A DNA stretch of 64,000 bases from Gyrodactylus bullatarudis (GCA_012064415.1 SSNU01000043.1:30937-94936), one strand, 5' to 3'. Counted from the first letter of the stretch, positions 30,449 through 43,900 are shown. Numbers and translations are program-made. Notes: generated by a model from the letters alone, not told the origin.

Positions 30449-31090
30449 ATGAGTGTCGCATCTTCTACTAAAAAGAAAACTATTGTTGTATCAACGTTTG
30501 AGCCTCATTTTAGTGATGAAGATGATGATATAATAAAAGATATCCAAAATACAGGAATTCCTGATTACGAGTCTGATGTTTCTTCCAATTCATCTGACGA
30601 TGAAGAATTGGATTCGCTTAAAAACATTGCATCCAAAGTCGACACTCACTCAGTTTACAATCTTCTTAGAGATCAAGACTTTAGGAATTATGTTGAATCT
30701 AGAAGGCGGAAGCGCAAAAACTTTAAAAAGATGAATAGAGGACCAACTTGTGCAGTTTACGCAAGATTTAATGAGCTGAGAAGAGACCAACCAATCACTT
30801 TTAGTCAAATACTGAGATCAATAGTATCTCCTAAAAATGTAAGTTTACACCCTAATCTGTATTATTAAGGAATATGATTGTCGTCTGGGATTCATCGAAA
30901 GTAAACGACTTATTAACAGTTTGGTAAGATTTTTTTCATAATTTAATAGGATAAAGTGACACGAATCAAATGCTCTAATAAAGATTGCCTCAAGAGTGCT
31001 GCTAAAGATCATCGATGGGACTATAACTATTGTTCGGTTAATTGTTTAGTAAAGCATTGTAAAGAAACTTTCAAAAACAGTGTTAACTGA
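30449..31090 (+). CDS. Acidic protein with C-terminal zinc-binding motif
   Basis: Exons 30449-30838, 30870-30923 and 30950-31090 (introns 31 and 26 nt) give 194 residues. The N-terminal third is Ser/Asp/Glu-rich (HFSDEDDD, SNSSDDEEL). A basic middle (ESRRRKRKNFKK) follows. The C-terminus has C-x4-C, then YC-x3-C-x3-HC (IKCSNKDCLKSA, YCSVNCLVKHC). This last motif resembles the small C-terminal zinc-binding segment I recall from TOX4/LCP1-type nuclear proteins, but no HMG box is present. It is probably nuclear; its function is unknown. Confidence 0.6.
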
Positions 31091-31299
31091 TCTTTTCCCT
31101 TTAATAACCTCTAACTCAACAAAGGACTGGTAGGCCTCGCGTTGACATTCCAATCACGTCTAACAATGAATCATATTTAATTATGACATAATTTCAATAT
31201 GACACTTGATGAGAACTGCCTTCCCGCTTATGTATTTTCAAATAAAACTTTGTACATACTATATTTTGTTTTTATTTATCCATTTTGAGTAAATTTAAA

Positions 31300-34200
31300 A
31301 TGACAATTGTAGATCCAGGAATTTTTGCTTCTGGTTCTGGTTGTCGTGTTGTTAGAGGTCCAGATTGGAAGTGGGATGCTCAAGTAAATGATTAATTTTA
31401 TATTAGGATGGAGGAGAAGGTCATGTTGGAACTGTCCGTAAATTCGAAGCAAAAGGTGAATGTGTTGTTGTTTGGGATTCCGGTATAGTGGCTAACTACA
31501 GATGCGGAGATTTAGGTTTTGACTTGAGAGTTCTTGACAATTCTGCCACAGGAGAAAAGCATCCTGATATAATTTGTGAAAGTTGCAATGAAGTAAAAAG
31601 TATACGTAATAATACATTTTAGTCACCTATTTTCGGTATCCGATGGAAATGTTCCCAATGTTTGAATGTTGAGCTTTGTTCGAATTGTTATCATAATGAC
31701 AAGCACAATGTATCTCATAGTTTTCTTCGTATAACTATGCACCAAAAAACCCGAGTAGAGGTTGGTAAGAGATTCAAGGCTTTGAAATGGGAATCTCATG
31801 GATTATTTCCCAAAGCTCGCGTACTGAGAGGCTTTGATTGGTCATGGGGAGATCAAGATCATCTTTACAACTACTCGAATTCTTCGCATCAATCTACTAC
31901 GACGAATATTTTCAATGCAATGATCTCGAATCTAGGCAAACCAGAAGCAATTCCGAATAATGTAAGCTTATGCAGTTTGTTAAGCAAAATATTAAAAATA
32001 TAAAGAAATTTATCTGTTTAGAACAACTCAAATAATACTAATGGAAAACCATGTCATGGAAGAATTATTGACAAAAGAGACTGGTATCCATGGTCTCCAA
32101 GGTCTGCTGTTTCTGTAGCTTGGGATTCAGGAGCTTACAACGTGTACAGAATTGGTTACATGGGAATGGTGGACTTGAAATCAATAAAACCAGCCAAAGG
32201 TGGGACTTTTTATGTGGATCATCTGCCAATTTTAGCAGATTTAAGAGAATTTGACTTGCCTAATTCAATGCCGAACATTGAATCCATTGGACAACAAGAA
32301 AATCAAAACATTTTCTCAATTGTTCCGATTGAAGTTGAACAAATGAATACTGTTCATCGAAATCGTGCACGATCTAGGCCAAATCTTAACAGAGCCAATG
32401 AAGAAAATGATTTGGCTCCAAGTCTCTTAAATACATTAACCAATAGAGAAGGTGAGTTTAAATATTAGAATTAAAGTTGAATCTCATTATGTATGTAAAA
32501 CTAGAAAATTTAAGAAATTTAACTATTTGCTGATAAAGCAAGAAATCGTTTTTCCAAGTTAATAAGTTTTTAAAATTTCTTGAAGGTAACTTTGTGGCTC
32601 TACGCTCTGCTAAATCAAATGAATTACCCAGTGAAATAACCGAGAATAGCAGGGATGAAGGAATTAACTTGAGGGTTGAAGATGTTGTCAACATTGTTGT
32701 GTCTAAAGACTCATCAGATTCAAACTCTAAAAATGACGTTAGTTCCTTTTTCAAACAAAAGTATATTCTTTTTTAGCAAAATCTCTATCATTTCAGTTCT
32801 CGAATATGCCAGCAATTGTTGAAGCTATTGACACCAATTCAGGAAATATTAGACTTGTTTTCCCTCAAACTGGACAACGAATGAATTTAAATTATCGCTC
32901 GATCAATCGTGGAAACATTTCCAACCAGAAAAGTATCAAAAAGAAGAACAAATATAACAAATGTTCCTCGAGTGTGCCCTTGAATAATCCAAAAAACTTT
33001 CAACTTGTTGCATCAACAAGTCAAGAACCACCTGGTCCTGGACCCTCAACTAGTTACGGAGAACGAATGAAGAAGGAGGAGCAAAACCAAATTATTCTCT
33101 TCCAGAATGAGAATCAAGAAATTTTCCAAATTCGAAATCGACCTAGAAGTAAGAGTACCCCTGCGAAAATCTAGACATTTACGATTAAAACTTTCAATTC
33201 ATCTAGTATCGAATCCGATTGCCTCTAGTAATAATAACACTGAAATTGACCAAATTCCCAAGGAAATTTTCCGTCACAATAACCGAGAAAATGTTAATGA
33301 AGAATTCGTCAGAGCAGCTGCAGAGGGTAACATTAAGAAGTTGAACTGGTTAATCAAAAATAGAGATGTTGATGTGAGTTAAATTCGATGTATTCGAATC
33401 TTTATTTTAAGAGTCTCGGATCAAAATTCACCTATTCACTCTGATTACAAGAAATTTTCAATCTTACTCTGAATGAATTTCATTTCTCAGGTAAATGGGT
33501 CATATGCTGGATCTACAGCGCTGCAAGTAGCTTGCCAAGCTGGTCACACAACTGCAATAACATTCCTCCTGAGTCATCCTCTGGTCAGTTGGAAGCCAAG
33601 AGATCCTGATGGAAATCAGGCAATTCATGCTGCTGCACATGGTGGCAGTCCTGAGGCTGTAATGGCATTGTTCTCCTTTAAAAAGTCAACCTTTATCCAG
33701 AGCCAAGATTCCTCACAGGCCGAAGAAGATGTAGTGAGAAACCTAGTTTTCTCCCTCGCCCTATGATCATAATTGATTTTTCTTTATAGAACGTAGATGT
33801 CAACAGTAGGAATAATCTTAGGCAAACTCCTCTTCATCTGGCTGTTGGCAGGGGTAACAAGAAAGTTGTTGATTGTCTTCTTGACCAATGTAAAGCTTTG
33901 CACAATTTACAAGTAAGCAATGACGACATTTACTGGCAGCATCTCAGGCATGTAAACTATTTATTGCATATTGTATTTATCTTGTGCCATCCCTTCTGTT
34001 GTACTGTATTATGTAGATTTTATGCATTTTGTGAGTTGTCCATTTGATTTTATTTATTCCCTCTTGGCTTGAGTAAAATGAGACTTATGAATTATTTTTC
34101 AATCAGGACTGTGATGGAGATACTCCCCTTCACGATGCAATAGCATCTCATGCTGATATTGACCTTATAAGGAAACTATTGAGTACTTATCAATCATCTG

Positions 34201-36553
34201 ATTACTCAATCACAAATAACAACGGTCATAACATCTTACACCATGCAGCTATTAAAGGAGACCTAAAGTGAGTTGAAGGATTCTTTATTCTCCATATTTT
34301 CTATTTAAATTAAATAAATGCAGAATAATGAAGGTTATCTTGAAGACAATTCAAAGTCAAATGCCCTGGCTGATAGATGAAGCTCGGCCAGATGGTCTTA
34401 CAGCCTTGCATTTATCTGTGTTTCTTTCTAAAGAAATAATGATAGATTTATTGTTGTCATATAATGCGAATCCGTCTGTATCCACCATTTTGACTCTGAT
34501 GACTCAATGCGATGGACTCCCCATCGGAATCGGTCCAATCTCTCAAAATTCAAACATACTCCAAGATGTAAATGTGGACCACAGTCCTGCAAAACTATTC
34601 CAAGTGAGCTACCAAGTATATATTTATCTGATATTGCATTCAATAAATGCATTCGATTTCTCTGACTGATTGAAATATCAGATTTATTTGTGTATTCAAA
34701 TAGTAGTACGAGTTTTGATATACTAATTAATTCTAGACAATTTCTCGTGGACAAAAAATGATTGCATCTGCAATAAGAATTAGTCCACTTCATGTGGCCG
34801 CTTCCTGCTCAAATTCAGCTTCATTAGTTTGCCTCTTGATTTGCAAGGGAGCCAAAGCATCTCAGAGAGATAGCAAGAACCGATTTCCTCTCTATTTCGT
34901 TCTCGATCGTATTATCCATCAATGCAAAGAGTTAGTGAAATTTTTGCGTTTGGCATTTGATAAATCTTTTCATGGAGAAAACTTTTTTTAAGGAATCAAT
35001 ACAAAGAACAGGATAATGCAGAAAATTATCGAAAATCAACATCTAAGGTACGTTAAACTTTTTCTCAGAATTCCGGAAGAATATCTTGATGGTTTCTTAT
35101 TATTTTTTAAAAGAAAAAAATCAATGTCCTTGAGGCCAATCTTGTGCCGTTCCTGGTTTCAGTCTCTAGAATTCTCATACAATTGGCCGAGACTTTTACC
35201 AAGATTCTTGTTGATGAAGATTCTGCTGTGGAGAGTACTAGTATTCCCACAGCCCTATATCAAAGAATTCAATCCACGGTTAAGGCATCCCTTGAGGCTG
35301 GTGTAAGTCAAATTGTACTCATGGCAGCCTGTCTATCAGCTGCTCTTGGAAAGGAATGTGCCCTAGAACCTGATGAATATGAGAGTCAGAAAATTTTCAA
35401 GGAATCTAAAGAACTTATTGAACAGTTTTGTTCTGACAACATTCTGAGAATATCCCTCCATCACTGCTTCGAAGGTGCCCTGAATCTGACCAAGGAGAAA
35501 AATCAAGTGGACTCTATGAAAAATGACTCTGATGACAAGGATGATAGTGGTAATTAAATTTCTACCTTCAATTTATATTTTTACTGGATTGTTGTTCTTT
35601 TTGTAGAAAAGATTCATCATGATCTTGTTGATTTAATGGTTTGTGAGGATAACCATTCAAATCTTATAATACCGGGAGAGATAAGTTCCTTGCCCGAAGA
35701 TTTGCGTGAGTGTCTCATTTGTTCAGAGAAGGATCGGAAAAATATCCTCTTACCGTGTGGTCATTTAATTGCCTGTCAGGATTGCATTTCGATAATCAAA
35801 AAGTGTGTGATTTGTCGGTCTGTAAAAGAATCGCATACTGAAATACCTGCTTGCCGAGAGTGCACTAAAAATCAGGCTGTTATCTTTGTTTATCCCTGTA
35901 AGCATATGATGTATTGTCAGGAATGTCTTTTGTTGAAATACGAAAGAATCAAGTCGAAAATTTCCCATAACCAATCGAGGAAAATAGACATTGTCGAAGT
36001 GCTCATTGAAAACGGAGAAATTTTCGATCAGAGTAAATGCCCTGATTGCGGTCAGGAGATTGATGACGTATGGACCATGGAAATGGCTGCATCAAATAAA
36101 CCTCTTGATCGTCTTCACGAAGAACACGAAGAAGAACGTAGGTTACCTTTAGTATACAATGAGTATAAAGATTGCTTTTCTGATGATTATCTCCTATATA
36201 TTGCAGCTGAAGAGCCAAAAGTGAAATGTGATATTACAATTTCGAATTTATCTAAATCAATGAGTTCTATACAGATAAATCCAAAAAATTCGGAGACTCC
36301 TGGAGTTGATCGAGAGTTGAAACGACTCCAACACGAGCTTCAGACAATTAGAGAACAGGTGAGCATTTTTTTAGTGATTTTCATTTAAAAAATCATGATA
36401 ACTCTTTCCCAGACTCGTTGTCCAATCTGTTTGGATCGCTCAAGGAATTTAGTGTTCATGTGTGGACATTCTACATGTCAATGGTGTGGTGACCAAGTGT
36501 CTCAATGTCCAATATGCAGACGACCTGTTAAAGACCGAATTGTTCTCTACTAA
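31300..36553 (+). CDS. MIB1: E3 ubiquitin ligase Mind bomb
   Basis: A multi-exon gene starting at ATG 31300 and ending at TAA 36553. The first exon ends at 31383 and is followed by a 23-nt intron (31384-31406), the shortest I can verify in this window; the next intron is 29 nt (31594-31622). Domains in order: first MIB/HERC2 domain ([18 protein letters not shown]), ZZ zinc finger (CESCNE to [10 protein letters not shown]), second MIB/HERC2 domain, one recognisable REP-like segment, ankyrin repeats (about 33.3-35.0 kb), two RING fingers (about 35.7-36.1 kb) and a third, C-terminal RING ending DRIVLY. The last RING is very close to Mind bomb, which ubiquitinates Delta/Serrate in the signal-sending cell for Notch activation. 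It appears to have one REP repeat where vertebrates have two. Confidence 0.92.
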
Positions 36554-36891
36554 AAACTTGCGTGAATACTTGTATTTACCGAAAACTATTGTTTCGAAAT
36601 TAAGCATTACTATATTTTTCCTACTTTTGACTATCCAACGGAAACACCTCATCATAGGTCAAGGTTTAATTTCATTTTCTCCTCGATGATCCCTTCAAAT
36701 CACAAATAACAATGGGCGAGATTGCTAATGTAACTTTCATATAAAATACTGTTTTTAATTATTTTCAAGTCTCTTCATGTTAATATTATTCAATGTTATA
36801 TACCAAATGAATTTGTACATATTATCCTTCCTTACAAAATAAACAAGTACTCTCAAGTTTTTTTAATCACAAAGAATGATGAGGGTAACTC

Positions 36892-37319
36892 TCAATATCT
36901 GGCCATGGCTCTAAAATGGGATTCAATTTGAGTTCTTCGCACAACTTTGAGCTCATCATGTGTCTGAAATGCATGTCTGAAAATGAGACTTGGATTCAAT
37001 AAGAAAGAAACATGAATAACATGAACACCAAAGTACAAGTCTGAAGAAAAAAAATGTAGATGGCTTGTCACTCAAATATTCCCTCATTGTAATTTTGAAC
37101 AAAGTAGTTCTTCAGGGAGCTGTTCGGCATAGACTTTCTTCTACGTGGTTTGCTCGCTGCCCGACTAGGTTGTCTTCTGGCTTGTATTTGGTTACCTTTA
37201 GGATTATAAAAAGAAAAAGAGGGTATATTATTATAAGAGTTTAAATAATTATAAAAATAGTGATTATTATAATAATCAGAATCATTATAATTCACGGTGA
37301 TTATATTATCAGAGTCCAT
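36892..37319 (-). CDS. Possible small basic protein (overlaps foldback repeat)
   Basis: Two exons on the minus strand, 37319-37072 and 36976-36892, join in frame across a 95-nt intron to give 110 residues. The N-terminal part is low-complexity Asn/Tyr/Asp; the middle is basic (ARRQPSRAASKPRRRKSMPN); the C-terminus is helical. No family is recognised. Most of exon 1 is part of a perfect inverted repeat, and a diverged relative of the KSMPN region occurs at 58.2 kb. The frame may therefore be a repeat-derived accident rather than a gene. Confidence 0.35.
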
Positions 37320-37480
37320 ATAACTCTTATAATGATTCTGATTATTATAATAATCACTATTTTTATAATTATTTAAACTCTTATAATAATATACCCTCTT
37401 TTTCTTTTTATAATCCTAAAGGTAACCAAATACAAGCCAGAAGACAACCTAGTCGGGCAGCGAGCAAACCACGTAGAAGA
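37137..37480. repeat. Perfect 154-bp inverted repeat (foldback)
   Basis: Arms 37137-37290 and 37327-37480 are identical in inverse orientation by my reading, separated by a 36-bp spacer. A 13-bp direct repeat, attccctcattgt, occurs at 37078-37090 and 37482-37494, the latter immediately after the right arm. The left arm overlaps the coding frame above. Identity of both arms means a recent event or ongoing conversion. Confidence 0.85.
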
Positions 37481-37660
37481 CATTCCCTCATTGTTCTCTA
37501 TACTTCCTATAGAATCTAACTTGAATTGATTAAAATACATTTCGGTGTTAAATAATAATAATAAGATATAATTCTTTATTTTTCTTTAGTAGAATTTGAA
37601 TAACATAAAGTTTACATTTCATCATTGAGTTCCATGAATATTTGTTTGAAGTACCTCCAA

Positions 37661-40600
37661 TTATTCTGTCATCTCTTTCTCCTTCGTTCCTAAAAGAATT
37701 AAAAATTAGTCAAAATCAGTCAACTCACCCTTTTCCTCCTCGTCTTTATCCTCATTCTTTACTCCATCATCGTTGTCTGCGAATCGAAGAAAATTATCGT
37801 TATAATTAAACAGTACATTTTGCATAGATACTAAGTTATTCAATTACAATAATTTCTACATTTGATAGAAGATTTAAAATTCATGGTCTATTGGATCCTA
37901 TGATTTAGTATAAAATTGAATATATTCGCCTTCTATGGTTAGGATAAGGTTCCGTCTATTCAATGGATAGCTTTCATGTGGTATGATTAAATCAAGATAG
38001 AAAATTGGGAACTGGCCCTTTTATTCGATTCCTTTCACATCTTGAAATCGCCAAAAATTTTGAACTCCTTAAGTTTAAAAAAATGGAAAAATCACGCGAA
38101 ATTTTTTTCCTTGAAAGTTTGCATTTTGAATCTTTAGAAATTTCGAGACCTTGGAAAATTATCGCTTGAGAAAGTGGAGTGTTTCAATAGAACATTTAAG
38201 GGTTGTTACCCCACATTATCAAAACTTTGATTGACAATGTGCAACAAAAATGGGAACATTTCACTATGGAATTAAATGAAATTACCATTTTGTAGATTCT
38301 TATCAATTTCGTTGTTGCTCTTTGTCAACGGTACCGGATCAATGGAGACAGGTTCCAGTTTACTCTTTTCCCCCTGGTCTGTGCCGGTGAGAAAGTCCAG
38401 ATCAATGAGATCATCGAAAGCACTCTTGGGATCCTTGGATTTTTTCTTTTTTTCCTTCTTTTCCTTTTTCTTGTCCTTTTTCTTTTTCTTCTCCTCCTCT
38501 TCAGTGTCTTCTTGAGCCTCTTCCTCGTCCTCTTCCTCCTGTACGACGGTTTTCTTTTTTCGCTTGGTATCCTCCACTTCCTCTTTGGCCTGTTTGGCCT
38601 TTTTCTTCTTCGTCTTCTTTTCCTCGTCCTCTTCGTTTTCCTCTTCAGAGTGTTTTATTTCCTCCTCAGAGTTCTCTTGGTCCTCGTCCTCATCACTTGA
38701 ATGCTTCTTCTTGCTTTTGCTCTTCTTTTTACTCTTACCCTCTTTATCGCCAGACTTGTGCTTCCCTTTCCCCTCAGTCTCAGAATTTTTATGCTTCTTC
38801 TTGGTTTTCCTACTGCTCTCCTCATCATCTTCATCTTGCCCACCTTCTATTATTTCATATTTGACAGGGATAGATTCTTCCGGTTCCTTGTCATTGTGAT
38901 GACTTTTTTTCTTTTTCCCTTCCTTCTTTGATGGAGATTTTTCCTCCTGTAAATCTTCAGATGAGAAAGTATAATCAAAACTTGAGAAATTCTTATTTAA
39001 AATCTTAAAAGTTACTTTGAACGAATGAGTCTCCAAAGACTTTATCTCTAGCACTCTTTTTTTTGGGAGATGGGTCAGCTGAACTCGAAGAAGAAGAAGA
39101 AGGAGCATCTTGTTGCAGTTTCCTGCAAAAGGGGGAATAATGGATTGAAATTGTATTTTAGCAGTCATGTTAATTAAAGCAAACAAACTTTTTCCCTATA
39201 TACGGACTAGGTTGGATTACATTAACTTTGGGCTTGTTCAAATTCTCCAGGGTTGTTGCAATAATTTCCTTCTGAATGTCACTTGGGAGCCCAGATTCTA
39301 AGAAGTAAATCTAGTTAGAATTTTTATCTTTAACAAATCAACAATTGAAATTAACCTCCGTCTTCCTCTTCAGATGATTCATCTATGCTCTCTTTTTTTG
39401 GTGTTTTTTTCAGAGACTTTTCCTCTTTTTTGGACTTGGGTTTTTCCTTGGCTGGTTTCTCTTTTTCTACAATATCTTCGTCTTCATCTTCTTCCTCGTT
39501 TTGACTGAAATTATAAATTTTTAGAATTTTGCTTTAGATTTTTTTCAATCATGATCCTACTTTGCATTTTTCTTTCCGAGAAGTTTCAAGTGTTGCTTCA
39601 TGGCTTTTATCACACGTTCAGGTACAGGTACTAATCCCAAGCAGTCTTTGTCACCAATACCAAGTTTCTAAATTGGAAAAATTGTTTAGTTTTTAGCGAA
39701 ATTGAGAAGGTTAAACAAACTTCAGCTATTGTCAAGAACTGTGTTACCTTGTCCATAAGGCCAGTGAAACGAATGTAAAGGTCAAGAGCAACTTTGCCAT
39801 TTTTCCTCTTCAAGGAAAAAAATTTTTCAATCAAATTTATCATTCCCTCGTTGTATGACGCGAAAAGTCGGATAAGATCCTTATAAAGTAAAACAAAGGC
39901 AGCAGTTATTATTGGATTATCGAGATCTTTTTCTGTCGCATCAAATTCCAATAATGTCAAGATTTGTTTTTCTAGCACCGGAAGAGCTTTCAATAACTGA
40001 AAAAAATAATCAATGAAACCTATTGATCGAATAAAGGTTTAATTTTTATAAGGAAACCAGAATTAGGGCAAAACAATGAGATTTTACGACAAATTTTACC
40101 TTGTCAGTGGGCATAAGACGTAAGACACCATCTTCTCGACTTTCAAAATATAATTAATTTATTAGTTGGATTGTGAAAAATTGTAAAATATCAATTACAG
40201 AATGAACAATTCTCACCTTCTCTTCACCTTACAAAAATCAAAAGCCATCGCACGATATGAGAGCGTCTTTTCTTCAAGGTAAGCCGAATACTTTCTGATA
40301 TATAGTGACATTTCGTAAGCTAAAAACGATTTGAGATTGAGAATAAAATTTCAACTTAAGGAAACGTACATCTAGCGGTTGTTTTATCGTTGAAATTCGA
40401 TTGGTTAATTGGACAATTATTGCTTGCTAAGTATTGTGAAAATTTCTAAAAATCTTTTTAAAATGATAATTTACCTCATTTCCAAAATTCATAAGGTTGT
40501 GAATTGTAATTAGTGTTTTGAAAGCTACGGCCCATTGTTTTTCCTCTAGTCTTTCAATGAAGAGACTTGCAAGTAAAGGAATAGAAACATTTGGCTCATG

Positions 40601-40831
40601 ACTACACTGAATTAAATCTATTCAACGAATTAAAATTTTTAGTTTACAATCTAAATGTTTTTTCTTTGGAGCAATATGTTCAACTGTGGTAGCTTTAGCC
40701 ACTGTTTTACCCAATGCACTTCCAGCAATTCCATATTTTGCTTGAGTGACTCTGTCCATTAAACTCTGACCGGTCCCATTTCCAGCAAGTTGCTTAATCA
40801 TTTTACCGGCAGCTTTTGTCGAAAAGGTCAT
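37661..40831 (-). CDS. Clathrin assembly protein AP180/CALM
   Basis: A multi-exon gene on the minus strand from ATG 40831 to TAA 37661. The ANTH domain comes first: [20 protein letters not shown], then [15 protein letters not shown] (the inositide-binding lysine cluster), and later [19 protein letters not shown]. The first intron is about 30 nt. After the ANTH domain the protein has an unusually long Lys/Glu-rich low-complexity region (about 38.4-39.5 kb) and then [10 protein letters not shown], which contains a classical clathrin-box LIDLD. AP180/CALM binds PI(4,5)P2 and clathrin in endocytosis and at synapses. The start lies 139 bp from the start of MED13 on the other strand. An N-terminal extension of about 23 residues precedes the usual start. 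Confidence 0.88.
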
Positions 40832-40970
40832 TTTTAAAAGCACACAATTTAATGAATAATAGGATGAAACAAAAGAAATTCCCCTATTTAATTCTCCAAG
40901 TGTGTTTCAATTGGTTGTTAAATTGAATTTTTTCTGTAACAAAATCTCTAAAAATCCTTAATTCTCCTTG
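40832..40970. promoter_or_regulatory. Shared divergent promoter region AP180 / MED13
   Basis: Only 139 bp separate the two start codons, so both 5' untranslated regions and both core promoters must lie here or overlap. No TATA box is evident. The assignment follows from gene arrangement alone. Confidence 0.5.
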
Positions 40971-43900
40971 ATGAATCCAAATTCACCATCTCTTGAACGC
41001 TCATGTACGAATATATTTGCTTTAGTAAGATTTTTATTTATATTCTAGACTGATTTTAATGGTATACAATACAAAGTATTCACATACAAGACAGAAAATT
41101 CTTACTCGTCAATCACAGATGATCCTTTACTAAAATCTTATTTGGCCTGTCAAGACTCTATGGAGTCGATGATCTTATGTGCTTGGGTCAGAAAGCAAAA
41201 AAAGAATACGTATGACTATCAGAAGCCTCATATCTTTAAGCGGTTCTCTAAAGCTCTATATGTATTTTGGTATGGCTCTCCCAATATGCCAGATGAATCC
41301 ATTAGAATAGATCCCCGTCTCACATGTAGTGAATCTGGAAATTCACAACAACTCTCCTATGAAATTCGTAGCATGTTATTTAAAGCCTTACACAATTTAA
41401 TTGAAAAATATTTCCTAGCTAGAGGATTTCTCAGAGTCTACAAATGGTTCATTCAACCAAGCCGATATGATACTGAAAATCACAAGTAGGTATTATTAAC
41501 ATGAATATTTTTAGCTGTCATTTGGGATTTCGATTTTCATTCTTCTTACACGGTGAGAGCACAATTTGTTCGGTTGTTGACTTTAAAAGTCTACCTACAT
41601 TGTTTGTTTTATCACAAAAACACTTGGATTATTGCAAATTTAACAAAATGCGTCTCCCTGTAGTACTCTGTCCATATGGACTGGCTGGGGAACTGGTTGG
41701 TCCATCTGTTAAGGAAGTCTCTACTGAAGAAGCAGAGGAAGAAATAAAAAATTGGTCCAAATTTTATAAGATGAAAAACCTCTTTCAAGTAACTTAAAAT
41801 TAAATTTTATTCATAGAATAATTCTGAGGATTTAAACCAGAGTCTTAATACTTCAATGACCCCCAACAAGATGAAAGGAACACTGAACACCTCCCAAAAT
41901 AATATCGACTCTAGTAAAGGCTTTTCCAACTTTGTCGATGTTCTAGTTGGAGGCTATAGAATGAGATATCCGTCTAGTTTTGTACTCATTTGCAGTGATG
42001 ATATAGACGTCTCTCTATTCGACTCTGTCAATACTAATCATTCACCGAAAAAACGAAAAGATTTTGAGATGAAAAAATCTTCTGAGGAGTTCAAAATTTT
42101 CCCCAAGGAAATAATCAAAAATCATGTTGCTCTTCAGCGTATCAAGAATTTTGGGTTATGCAAGGAAAATCAAACCTCTTTTAAAAAGGTGAACCGTTTC
42201 ACCATTATCGACGGCCCTTATGTCTATTCCCTATTTAGGAAGAATTATTTTTTATCAAAATTTCAAGTAGCTCCTCAGGAAAATAGACGATGCTACCTTT
42301 CTGATCTTTATGCTAAACGTTCATTGCTGTCCTCATCGATTTACGACTCTGAAGATAAGAAATGGATATTTTCCTCTCCCTCGTGCCAGACTAACTGCAC
42401 ATGCAGTGAGGAACCTCTTTCTTGTCCTTTTATAACCATGAAAAAGTCTAACAAAAGAACTTCCTACTACCACAATCGGATGGGTATGAACAAACTCTCT
42501 GGAGATGACCTGGCAATGCTCTTTTCCAAAATCGACAAGAGTACCGGTTTTGCATACGCTCATCAAATTTCCAAAGACTATCACCATGAAAGTAGTTCTC
42601 AAATCCCTCACGAAATAACTACCTCGGTTGTCCACAGTGGAAGTAGGTTGAGGAATTTTCCAATTTTTAAAACTTCTCATTCGATTCATTTACACATTAC
42701 TTGCAGAAGATCCAGTGATGCCTACCCTCAGTCCCCAGCAACCAACTCATCTTAAAGATAAATTGGCCAATATCTCTCGTTCACCATCCATTCAACCTCC
42801 TAGTCCGAAGAAGATTAAAGTCTCAAAAGAAATTAAAAAGGAATCTGATTGCGAAGAAAACACTGGACTAGTTCGGGTTTGTAAATTAAATTTTTCTACT
42901 ATGCTTGTATAATCTACTTGTTTCAATTGAAATTTAGAACAAGTTACTCGGTGTTACTAGAAGATTAGAAGAAAACAAGACAGTCACTGGCCTAGTTGTC
43001 AATAATTTCAAGATTAAAGAGGTCTCTACTACGCCGGTATTGGCTCAGAGAGATGATATATACACAAAACCTGTCTGGCTCCTTGATGAATATGAATCGT
43101 ACAAGAATAAAAAAATCTTTGATACACAGCGTAAGATAAACATTTTTTACCAAAACTGTGTCAACAATATTACTATATCTTGTCTTGCCTTTAGAAAAGA
43201 ACACCCTCTGGAATTTACAACCTTCTGTCCTTGACTACTACGAGTTACAAGAGTACAATGAAAACATTTACGATGAGAAGCCAGTTATTAAGTATGTAAT
43301 AAACTTTGGTAATATTTGTATTATCATGATCTAATATTGCATTGACTTAGATCTGAACCGATTGAACCAAGTCAAGAATCAAAGAATATTGTGAGATCTT
43401 AATTTCCCAAATTCTGGGTTACATTAGTTCTTTAATATCATTTTTAGAATGACCAGAACAGAGATTACAAGCCCACCATAGATGTCGAAGATGCGAAATT
43501 GGGCAGATTCTTCGATGAACCCATGGAATATGTTAGTTATTTTTTTGAGTAATTCATCATTTCTCATATTCAATTTTTCTTAGGATTGGAAGTTTATGGA
43601 ACCTCACATCATCTTCAAGGGCATTAAGGGCCGAATGGGCTCATCAAATTATGAACTTCTCTCGGAAACTCACACCAAAGTTCTCAGCTCCTTCATCTAT
43701 GACCATCGTTTAATTACAAACGATCGCTACTCACTAATACCTAGTTTCAACAAACCAAACATTTTTCTCAAAAATTCTCAAGGAAAAAAGAATTCTGACA
43801 TTCAAAATGATGTTATAATCCCAAGTGAGTAATGTTTTATTACTGAATTTCGTTTTTCAGCTCGAAATTCAAAAATTGGCATTTTTTGCGCGAAATTAAT

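Noticed and set aside
38276..38931. Plus-strand frames rich in Phe, Leu and Ser opposite AP180
   Set aside because: They are antisense shadows of the Lys/Glu-rich coding region on the minus strand.
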